DNA of 5,419 nucleotides from Streptomyces sp. NRRL F-5123. GTDB lineage: Bacteria; Actinomycetota; Actinomycetes; Streptomycetales; Streptomycetaceae. Shown in pieces: positions 1-5,397 of this stretch. The position numbers were made by a program, and so were the translations under genes. The notes below the pieces were generated by a model that did not search any database, was not told the origin of the DNA, and saw nothing but the letters and a program-made list of their open reading frames with translations. Position 1 is the stretch's first letter. Every line of letters begins with the position of its first letter. The stretch spans positions 1 through 5,419 of the forward strand of contig NZ_JOHY01000128.1 in NCBI RefSeq assembly GCF_000721495.1, given 5' to 3'.

Positions 1-309
1 CGCGCAGAAGGAGTCCTGTGCGGCCGCGTCGGCCCGGCCGCCGGCCTCCACCACCCCGATGTTCTTCGTCGAGTTGTCCGACGAGCGCCGGACCTGGTAA
101 AGGCTCCCGGTGTACGAGCCGTACAGGGCGCGGACGGTGCTGTGCGCCGCCACGCACGGCGTGCCGCCGGAGGCGTAGATGTCACACGGCTGCTGCGCGG
201 CGGCCTGTGACGTCGCCGCCGTCCCCGTCAGGACGCCGACGGCGACCACGACGGCCACTCCGGCACCCAGCACCCTGCGCCGGAAACGGCGCCACCACAT
301 GTGCAGCAT
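1..309 (-). CDS. Secreted GH54 alpha-L-arabinofuranosidase (AbfB-type catalytic domain), N-terminal part only
   Basis: The frame is open from an ATG at 309 to the window edge: 103 codons, 3' end missing. Residues 1-38 form a secretion signal: a basic start (WWRRFRRR), a Val/Ala-rich hydrophobic core, then TSQAAA. Mature sequence begins QQPCDIYASGGTPCVAAHST and continues with RALYGSY, LYQVRRSSDNST and AGGRADAAAQDSFC, the diagnostic opening of the GH54 (AbfB) catalytic domain. Residues 42-103 are about 84% identical (52 of 62) to the matching part of the second GH54 at 2400-3650. GH54 enzymes release terminal arabinofuranose from arabinoxylan or arabinan outside the cell. The ATG at 309 is preferred over the in-frame ATG at 300 because AAAGGAG (320-326) is 10 bases upstream of the first and 19 of the second. 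It starts 54 bases after the GH30 gene ends, with no strong hairpin between, so cotranscription is likely. The catalytic residues and any binding module lie outside the window. Confidence 0.9.
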   Translation of the reverse strand, partial: MLHMWWRRFRRRVLGAGVAVVVAVGVLTGTAATSQAAAQQPCDIYASGGTPCVAAHSTVRALYGSYTGSLYQVRRSSDNSTKNIGVVEAGGRADAAAQDSFCA

Positions 310-319
310 CGTACGGACT

Positions 320-326
320 CTCCTTT
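320..326 (-). promoter_or_regulatory. Ribosome-binding site that fixes the start of the partial GH54 gene
   Basis: The minus strand reads AAAGGAG here, 10 bases before the ATG at 309. Spacing to the alternative in-frame ATG at 300 would be 19 bases, too long, so the upstream start is chosen. Confidence 0.65.
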
Positions 327-363
327 GTCTGGAAGTTCCCGAGCCATCCGGATTCGCTGTCCA

Positions 364-2295
364 TCAGGCCGTGCACGCGCCGCCGTTGAGGGTGAAATCG
401 GTCGGGACGGGGTTGCTGCTGCCCTGGTCGGCGAGGAATCCGACCGTGACGGAGCTGCCGGCCGGGATGGCGGCGTTGTACGAGGCGGGGGTGACGGTGA
501 CCGCGCCGCCGCTCTGGGACGGGGTGCCGCCCCACATCTGGGTGATGCTCTGGCCGGCGGTGAAGGTGAAGGCGAGGGTCCAGTCGTTCATCGTGGTGCT
601 GCCGGTGTTGTTGATGACCAGTTCGCCCTGGAAGCCGCCGGTCCAGCTGTTCACGACCCGGTAGCCGACCCCGCAGCCACCTGTCGGGGTGCCACCGCCG
701 TCGGTGGAGGTGGTCACGTCGACGGTGCTGCTGCGGGCGGAGCGGTTGCCTGCCGCGTCGTGGGCGTAGACGGCGAAGGAGTAGGCGGTGCCGGTGGTCA
801 GACCGGTGACGGTGGCCTGCGTCGCTGTGGTGGTTGCGGCGGCAGATTCGGTGCCGTTGCTGATGCGCACGACGTCGTAGCCGGTCACGCCTGTGTTGTC
901 GGTGGCGGCGGCCCAGGTCAGCGTGACGGAGGTGGCCGTGACACCCGAGGCGACGGGAGTGCCGGGGGCGGTGGGCGGCTGGGTGTCGCCGCCGCCGGCC
1001 GACAGGTCGACGACGAACGTGGTGATGCTCTGCGCGGGCAGCGAGGCGGTGAACGTGCCGCCGGACATGCTGGGCCCGCTCGCCGTGGCGACCGTCCTGC
1101 TGCCGTCCGTCACGTACGCGGACACGCTCCCGGACGCGGCGCCGGACACGGTGAACGGTTGGCTCACCGTGCCGGAGTTCTTGTTGACCGCCACGATCAC
1201 TACCTTGTTCCCGCCGGTGTAGGCGGAGGTGAAGACGTTGCTCTGCGGGGTCGCCGTGGCGTTCAGACGTACGTACCCCGGGCGGACGAACCTCGAGAAC
1301 TGCGCCATGACACCACCGCGCTTGCTGATCTGCCCGTCCTCCCGCATCGGGCCGTAGCTGCGCCGGATGTACCACCACACGTACGCCTGGAACTCGGCGT
1401 CCACCATCGCGTGGTGCATGTGCTCGCCCACGCCGAGCGCCGCGGGCCACAGGTCCGCCGAGTCGGTGCTGTTGGGGTAGTACACCTCCGTCATCCACAG
1501 CTCCTTGCCCGCACCCTTCTGCTGGAAGAGCGGGTAGGGGAAGTTCGCGTACGGGGTGCCGTAGAGGTGGGCGCCGAGGATGTCCAGGTTCGCCAGGGCC
1601 GTGGGGTCGTTCAGGATCGGGTCCGACATGCTCTTGACGTACTGGAAGGACTCCGGGGCGATGACCCTGGTACCGATGGAGCCGGCGTTGTTCCGCAGGA
1701 AGGTGACGATCTCGTCCGCGGTCCACCATGTCCAGGTCGAGGCGTAGTCGGGCTCGTTCTGGATCGAGATGGCGTAGAGGTTCACGCCGTTGCTCTTCAT
1801 GAACTGGTAGAAGTCGTCGAGGTGCTTGGCGTAGTCGGCGTACTTGTCGTGCCGCAGCCGCTTGGCGTCGGTCTGGCTGCCGTGGGTGAAGGTCTCGGTC
1901 ATGCCGGCCGGCGGGTTCCACGGCGACGCGAAGACGATGGCCCCGTTGGCGACCGCCCGCTGCGCGGTCGCCACCTCCTTGCTCCAGTTCGACTGGTCCT
2001 CGTCCACATGGATGCGCAGGATCGAGAACCCCAACTGGCCCGCACCGCTGCCGAAAGCGGTGTCGCGCTGGGCGGCGGTCAGGTCGCCTGCCCACTCCGG
2101 GTGGTTCATGCCGCCGAAGCCGCGTATCGTCTGCCGCCGCGAGGACGGGTCGACGACCACCGCGGACGCGGCCGACGCACTCGGCGAGGGCAGGACCGCC
2201 GCCAGAAGCGGAGCCGCGCCCAGCGCCGTCAGCACCGCCCTGCGGCGCAGTTTGCCCGGCTGGGGGTTCGTTGCCTCGTTCTGTCCTGAAGTCAT
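364..2295 (-). CDS. Secreted GH30 subfamily 8-type (glucurono)xylanase with FN3 and C-terminal CBM2
   Basis: This 643-residue protein is an extracellular endo-beta-1,4-xylanase of the glucuronoxylanase type (XynC-like), which cuts xylan next to methylglucuronic-acid-bearing xyloses. The start at 2295 follows AGGAG by 6 bases; the open frame continues upstream to 2688, but that stretch overlaps the neighbouring gene and is not protein-like. Residues 1-43 are a signal peptide with RRR at 17-19 followed by AVLTALGAAPLLAA, resembling a twin-arginine signal. The catalytic domain and its side beta-domain span about 45-432. The acid/base is Glu181 (SIQNEPDY) and the nucleophile Glu270 (LWMTEVYYP), 89 residues apart as in Bacillus XynC (E140/E229 from memory). 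YVWWYIRRSYGP (305-316) and ISKRG (323-327) are subfamily hallmarks, and one of Arg311/312 probably contacts the glucuronate. An FN3 module covers about 438-530. A CBM2 covers 541-643, with a probable Cys541-Cys641 disulfide and surface tryptophans 551, 572 and 588. No key residue is missing. Confident of family; exact specificity is inferred. Confidence 0.95.
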   Translation of the reverse strand: MTSGQNEATNPQPGKLRRRAVLTALGAAPLLAAVLPSPSASAASAVVVDPSSRRQTIRGFGGMNHPEWAGDLTAAQRDTAFGSGAGQLGFSILRIHVDEDQSNWSKEVATAQRAVANGAIVFASPWNPPAGMTETFTHGSQTDAKRLRHDKYADYAKHLDDFYQFMKSNGVNLYAISIQNEPDYASTWTWWTADEIVTFLRNNAGSIGTRVIAPESFQYVKSMSDPILNDPTALANLDILGAHLYGTPYANFPYPLFQQKGAGKELWMTEVYYPNSTDSADLWPAALGVGEHMHHAMVDAEFQAYVWWYIRRSYGPMREDGQISKRGGVMAQFSRFVRPGYVRLNATATPQSNVFTSAYTGGNKVVIVAVNKNSGTVSQPFTVSGAASGSVSAYVTDGSRTVATASGPSMSGGTFTASLPAQSITTFVVDLSAGGGDTQPPTAPGTPVASGVTATSVTLTWAAATDNTGVTGYDVVRISNGTESAAATTTATQATVTGLTTGTAYSFAVYAHDAAGNRSARSSTVDVTTSTDGGGTPTGGCGVGYRVVNSWTGGFQGELVINNTGSTTMNDWTLAFTFTAGQSITQMWGGTPSQSGGAVTVTPASYNAAIPAGSSVTVGFLADQGSSNPVPTDFTLNGGACTA

Positions 2296-2338
2296 GGCTC
2301 TCTCCTGGGCTTTCGTGGGGGGATGGGACCGGGTGCCG

Positions 2339-2382
2339 CCCGGGGCACCGGCACAACTGCCGTTGCACGCAGGTGCCCCGGG
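2339..2382 (-). terminator. Strong hairpin between the GH54-CBM2 and GH30 genes; likely terminator or attenuator
   Basis: On the minus strand, CCCGGGGCACC (2372-2382) pairs perfectly with GGTGCCCCGGG (2339-2349), an 11-bp G/C-rich stem. Inside it, GTGCAAC and GTTGTGC can form a further 7-bp stem with two G-U pairs around a GGCA tetraloop. It begins 17 bases after the GH54-CBM2 stop codon and ends 43 bases before the GH30 start. There is no U-tract, which is common for actinobacterial terminators. A competing small hairpin uses GGTGCC at 2332-2337 and GGCACC at 2344-2349. It may end the upstream transcript, or act as a partial terminator or mRNA-stabilising element between cotranscribed genes. 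Confidence 0.65.
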
Positions 2383-2399
2383 ACGGCTGATCTCCTGCG

Positions 2400-3650
2400 T
2401 CAGGGGCTGGTGCAGGTGAGGGTGGGGGTGTTCGGGGAGCCGTTGGCGAGGAAGCCGAAGGTGGTGGAGGCGGAGGGCTGGAGTGAGCCGTTGTAGTCGG
2501 CGTTCTTGACGGTGGCGGTTGATCCGCTGGTGGTGAGCGTGCCGTTCCAGACCTGGGTGAGGGTCTGGCCGTTCGCGAGGGTCCAGTGGACGGTCCAGCC
2601 GTTGACTGCGGTGCTGCCGGCTGTGACCTTGACCTCGCCCTGGAAGCCGCCGGACCAGGAGTTGGTGGTGGTGTACGTCGCCGTGCACCCGCCAGATGTC
2701 CCACCCGTACTGCCCCCGGTGGTGGTCCCGCCGTCGGTCGTGCCGGTGCTGGTCCCCCCGTCCGTGGAACCACCGGTGTTCGATCCGTATCCGGCTGCGG
2801 TGATGTTGGCCTGGACGGCGTTCTCGGTGGCCTCCGAGGGGTAGCCGGACGTCATCACGCCCTCGTAGAAGGTCCCCGTCGCGCCGTGGCTGTTGTCACC
2901 GCCGATGCCGAGGATGATCGCGCCCTGCTTCTTCATCGGGTTGTAGCCCGAGACGTTGGGGCGCACGCCGTCGTAGAAGGTGGACAGGCTGCCGGACTGG
3001 GCGTTGCCGCCGCGGATCGCCCAGTGGTTGGGGCCGCCCTTGACGATGGCGGTGGTGTACCGGTAGTTGATCGTCGGGTCACCGGAGTTGAGGTGCTGGT
3101 TGACGCCGGAGAACAGGCCGTTCTCCAGGTCGGCCATGATCCAGGGGCCGTTGCCCGAGTAGACGCCGTACGCCTTGTGACCGGCGATGGTGATGGGTGC
3201 CGCGGTGGCGTCGGCGAGGTTGTCGTAGCCGCCTGCGGCGGGTCCGGCGAAGCCGCCGGGGGGTGCCTGGGTGAGGTTGTTGCCGCGGCCGGACTGGTCG
3301 TAGACAACAGTGATCACACAGCCGGTGCCGGAGCAGAAGGAGTCCTGCGCCGCGGCGTCGGCGTAACCGCCGGCGCCGATCACACCGATGTCGCGCGTGG
3401 AGTTGTCCGAGGACCGGCGGACCTGGTACAGGGCGCCGTTGTACGAGGAGTACAGGGCCCGGGTGGTGCTGTGCGCGGCGACGCAGGGCGTACCGCCCGA
3501 AGCGTAGATGTCGCACGGTGCCGAGCCGGCCGCCTGCGAACTGGCCGTGCCGCCGACGAGCAGGCCGACCACGAGAGTTGCGGCCGCGCCGGCGGCCGGT
3601 GCCCATTTCCTGACACGGCGTGGGAGCCGGACAGTTGCTGATGACGACAT
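2400..3650 (-). CDS. Secreted GH54-type arabinofuranosidase with C-terminal CBM2, catalytic domain shortened by about 70 residues
   Basis: A 416-residue extracellular protein predicted to remove arabinofuranose side chains. The start at 3650 has AAGGAGGA (3656-3663) just upstream. Residues 1-41 are a signal peptide (basic RLPRRVRKW, then a hydrophobic core). The GH54 domain spans about 45-288: APCDIYASGGTPCVAAHSTT, YDQSGRGNNLTQAPPGGF (117-134), GPWIMADLENGLFSG (168-182), KGGPNHWAIRGGN (204-216), GIGGDNSHG (248-256) and FYEGVMTSGYPS (261-272). Glu176 matches the fungal nucleophile (E221 in Aspergillus AbfB) and Asp252 the acid/base (D297). Between KAYGVY (159-164) and NGPW (167-170) only two residues remain where AbfB has about 70 more, including its Cys176-Cys177 pair. 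A Gly/Ser/Thr linker (about 289-320) leads to a CBM2 (322-416; Cys322 and Cys413, Trp332, 352, 368). The usual fungal partner, an arabinose-binding CBM42, is absent. It is the first gene of the minus-strand group. Family is certain; activity is doubtful because of the gap. Confidence 0.92.
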   Translation of the reverse strand: MSSSATVRLPRRVRKWAPAAGAAATLVVGLLVGGTASSQAAGSAPCDIYASGGTPCVAAHSTTRALYSSYNGALYQVRRSSDNSTRDIGVIGAGGYADAAAQDSFCSGTGCVITVVYDQSGRGNNLTQAPPGGFAGPAAGGYDNLADATAAPITIAGHKAYGVYSGNGPWIMADLENGLFSGVNQHLNSGDPTINYRYTTAIVKGGPNHWAIRGGNAQSGSLSTFYDGVRPNVSGYNPMKKQGAIILGIGGDNSHGATGTFYEGVMTSGYPSEATENAVQANITAAGYGSNTGGSTDGGTSTGTTDGGTTTGGSTGGTSGGCTATYTTTNSWSGGFQGEVKVTAGSTAVNGWTVHWTLANGQTLTQVWNGTLTTSGSTATVKNADYNGSLQPSASTTFGFLANGSPNTPTLTCTSP

Positions 3651-3655
3651 CAGCG

Positions 3656-3663
3656 TCCTCCTT
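3656..3663 (-). promoter_or_regulatory. Ribosome-binding site of the GH54-CBM2 gene
   Basis: The minus strand reads AAGGAGGA, a near-perfect Shine-Dalgarno, about 5-6 bases before the ATG at 3650. The open frame extends upstream to 4097, but that extension is low-complexity Pro/Arg sequence with no signal peptide at its start, so this site decides the true start. Confidence 0.75.
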
Positions 3664-4100
3664 GGTGTGAGGGGGCCACGGCCGTGCCGGATACGACAGA
3701 CCGTGCGGAGCGGCGGCGCCGCGGCAGGTGCCGGGCGTCGCCGGAGGGGGGAGGGCGGCGGGCAGCAGGAGGATTGCTGTGGACGTTCAGGTCCTGCCGT
3801 ACCCCTCAGGGGCTGGTGAGGATCGAGTGAGCAGCCGGTGCCGTGCGGTGGGCGGGGAACCGGCTGATGGTGTGTCCGCTGCCAGGAGTCCGGCAGACCG
3901 CCGTACCGGCTTTCACAGCCGTCGCCACTGCGAGGGGGCGGGACGAGAGGGGCGGCGAGCCGGGACAGAGCGTTTCGGTGGTTCGTTCCGTCAGGACATG
4001 GGTGCCAGTCTCCTTGCGTGGGGGGAGGACCCGCCGGCAGCACACCCGGACACTGCGGCGGGCGCTCGCGGCAGCGAGGAGTAGTAACTCGTGCCACGAT

Positions 4101-4145
4101 TTAGTGAGCGTTAACATGCGTGGTTCGCCTTCGAAGTTGGCTCAT
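4101..4145 (-). CDS. Possible 14-codon leader ORF upstream of the minus-strand genes (speculative)
   Basis: On the minus strand AGGAG (4153-4157) is followed after 7 bases by an ATG at 4145, giving MSQLRRRTTHVNAH and then TAA. It lies about 450 bases upstream of the GH54-CBM2 start. The spacing and Shine-Dalgarno are good, but an ORF this short can occur by chance and I recognise no known leader peptide. If the TTGACA at 4157-4162 is a real -35 box, this ribosome site falls inside the promoter spacer, so the two readings exclude each other unless transcription starts further upstream. Confidence 0.15.
   Translation of the reverse strand: MSQLRRRTTHVNAH
4104..4115. promoter_or_regulatory. Candidate LacI-family operator on the GH54/GH30 side
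   Basis: The plus strand reads GTGAGCGTTAAC, matching 10 of 12 positions of the palindrome GTTAGCGCTAAC, with the central CpG typical of LacI/GalR-family operators. It lies about 19 bases downstream of a TTGACA-containing promoter-like sequence read on the minus strand, where a bound repressor could block transcription. It is about 450 bases from the GH54-CBM2 start codon, implying a long leader if functional. A similar site precedes the divergent CBM2 gene. The regulator is not in the window. Confidence 0.3.
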
Positions 4146-4162
4146 GGTGGCGCTCCTGTCAA
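4134..4162 (-). promoter_or_regulatory. Possible promoter directed toward the minus-strand enzyme genes
   Basis: The minus strand carries a perfect TTGACA (4157-4162). At 17-base spacing the -10 position holds CAACTT (4134-4139), a poor match to TAGRRT/TATAAT. Just after TTGA lies CAGGAGCGCCACCA (4145-4158), which matches 10 of 14 positions of the Streptomyces CebR box TGGGAGCGCTCCCA as I remember it, too weak to call. Only the -35 hexamer is strong. Confidence 0.25.
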
Positions 4163-4181
4163 GGCGTGTCGTACGCGCAGG

Positions 4182-4214
4182 CCTTCGGCGGCGTGCCCGG
4201 AACCGCGCCGAAGG
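4182..4214. repeat. Inverted repeat, 9-bp perfect arms
   Basis: CCTTCGGCG (4182-4190) and CGCCGAAGG (4206-4214) are exact reverse complements around a 15-base loop. Neither strand has a T-tract after it. It sits just outside the promoter-like sequence at 4134-4162 and could be a terminator relic of a lost gene or an incidental GC-rich hairpin. Confidence 0.4.
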
Positions 4215-4893
4215 GGGCGGGAATCCGCGGGTGTCGGACGGGGTGTCGGGCGCAAGTCATCCCATGGCTCACCCTGTGAACGAGCTGCGTCAGGACAGCC
4301 GGAGCAATGGCTTCGATGGGGCTCGCCATGCCGGCCTGCTGTGACAACTCCGTGCCCCTCGTTCCCATGGACACCAGAATGCTCCGATCTTTGCGGTGGA
4401 ATTTCGACTTGGCGAGAACCGTCCGCCTGAGCCGGTCGCACAGCTCGGAAAGGGGGTGACGTGCCGGGACCGCCTCGCGGGTTTCCCACCTGCGCCTGCC
4501 GAATCGGCCGTGGACCGGCACGCACCTTGCCCTCGTTCTCAGGGGGCGGCCGTCGAAATTCTCCGTACCGGAGCGTTGACCTTTCGAATGCCGCGGGTCC
4601 AGACTTGCCACCGTTTCGTGCCAGTCCCCTCCTGGCGCTGCGACAACTCCGATGGCTGTCAACCCTCGTGAACGGACCCCACCGTGTCTTGCGGCGGTGC
4701 GCTCGGCGGCGTGCCCCCGCAGGATCGCCAAGAGACGAGGTCGATGTGATGCTCAAAGACCCATCGCTACTCCCCTCCGGCGTGACGCTGTCGTGTGCGC
4801 GGCGGACGACGCCCTTGTGCCGCGGCGGGGGCCTGCGCGGTCGGCGGCGAGGGGGCGGCCGTTCGATGCCGCAGGGCGGCGCGGACCGCTCGG

Positions 4894-4909
4894 TTGTTAG
4901 CGCGATCAA
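4894..4909. promoter_or_regulatory. Candidate LacI-family operator before the CBM2 enzyme gene
   Basis: TTGTTAGCGCGATCAA is an imperfect palindrome (6 of 8 positions pair) with a central CpG. Its inner 12 bases match GTTAGCGCTAAC at 10 positions. It ends 36 bases before the ATG at 4946, a sensible operator position. Together with the site at 4104-4115 it suggests shared control of the divergent genes, but two sites of this quality in 1.3 kb of GC-rich DNA are only suggestive. Confidence 0.35.
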
Positions 4910-4945
4910 TGTCCTTTCGGGCTTGTCGCTCAAGGAGCACGTTTC

Positions 4946-5397
4946 ATGAAGCGCGCTCATGCGGTGAAGCAGCGCAAGCCGATGTTCATCGCGCTGCTCT
5001 CCACGGTTCTGGCGGCTGCGGGGGTCTCGTTCGTGGCGACGTCGGCGCAGGGGGCGGCCACCGGCTGCCAGGTCGTCTACGACGTGACGAACCAGTGGCC
5101 TGGCGGCTTCGGTGCCAATGTGAGCGTTACCAATCTCGGTGCGCCGGTCACCAGTTGGCAGCTCTCCTGGACGTTTGCCGATGGGCAGACCGTCACTCAG
5201 ATGTGGAGCGGGACCTACACCCAGAGCGGCACGCAGGTCACGGTGGCCAACGTCTCCTGGAACGGCAGCCTGGCCACCGGCGGTTCCACCAGCTTCGGCT
5301 TCAACGGCACCTACACCGCGACCAACCCGGTCCCCACCACATTTGTCCTCAACGGGACCACCTGCACCGGCGGCGTCACCACCACACCCCCCACCAC
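4946..5397 (+). CDS. Secreted polysaccharide-degrading enzyme, N-terminal CBM2 (catalytic part missing)
   Basis: The ATG at 4946 follows AAGGAG (4932-4937) by 8 bases. Residues 1-37 are a Sec signal peptide: basic MKRAHAVKQRK, hydrophobic MFIALLSTVLAAAGVSFVA, then TSAQGA. Residues 41-140 form a complete CBM2: Cys41 and Cys140 as the likely disulfide pair, NQWPGGF (49-55), and tryptophans 51, 71 and 87 in the positions that form the flat cellulose-binding face. A Thr/Pro linker begins at about 141 (TGGVTTTPPTT) and the gene is then cut by the contig end. N-terminal CBM2 plus linker is typical of streptomycete cellulases such as GH6, GH48 or GH5; which one cannot be told here. Apparent codons past 5397 (…CLLYTSP) are adapter-derived, not protein. 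The gene is divergent from the xylan genes and has a possible repressor site 36 bases upstream. Confidence 0.92.

Larger units (their letters stand above)
3651..4945. other. 1.3-kb divergent intergenic region with no supportable gene
   Basis: This lies between the starts of two divergent secreted-enzyme genes. Open frames here are long only because the DNA is GC-rich: they read as Arg/Pro/Ala-rich text, show no recognisable domain, and lack convincing ribosome-binding sites. The least unlikely is minus 4159-4731 (190 codons). Its middle portion has roughly 75-80% G/C at third positions over about 80 codons by my count, below what the real genes appear to show, and I recognise no family; it could be a decayed gene. 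I see no tRNA, rRNA, insertion-sequence ends or CRISPR. Promoter-like and operator-like sites are listed separately. A perfect 10-bp palindrome (CACGGCCGTG, 3677-3686) and an 11-bp inverted repeat (CCCCTCAGGGG, 3802-3812) are present without an obvious role. Confidence 0.6.

Noticed and set aside
301..2289. 662-codon plus-strand open frame antisense to GH30
   Set aside because: Gly/Val/Arg-rich text typical of the antisense frame of a GC-rich gene; no signal peptide, domain or ribosome-binding site.
182..2773. 863-codon minus-strand open frame overlapping the GH30 gene
   Set aside because: It is a frame shadow: Arg/Pro/His-rich with no domain, while the overlapping frame encodes an unmistakable GH30-FN3-CBM2 protein with a good ribosome-binding site.
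2690..2785. Repetitive GGT/ACC-rich stretch resembling a tandem repeat
   Set aside because: It is simply the codon repeat of the Gly/Ser/Thr linker between the GH54 domain and CBM2.
2586..3641. 351-codon plus-strand open frame antisense to GH54-CBM2
   Set aside because: Shadow of the real minus-strand gene; low-complexity Gly/Val/Ala composition.
3677..3686. CACGGCCGTG palindrome near the GH54-CBM2 ribosome-binding site
   Set aside because: A 10-bp G/C palindrome is expected often by chance in DNA of this composition; no second copy or known binding protein.
4145..4158. CebR-like box (10 of 14 matches)
   Set aside because: Too degenerate to call and only one half-site is well kept; mentioned only within the promoter entry.
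4142..4960. 272-codon minus-strand open frame in the divergent region
   Set aside because: Runs through the promoter and start of the CBM2 gene, has lower third-position G/C (about 60% over the stretch I counted) and Arg/Pro-rich composition with no recognisable family.
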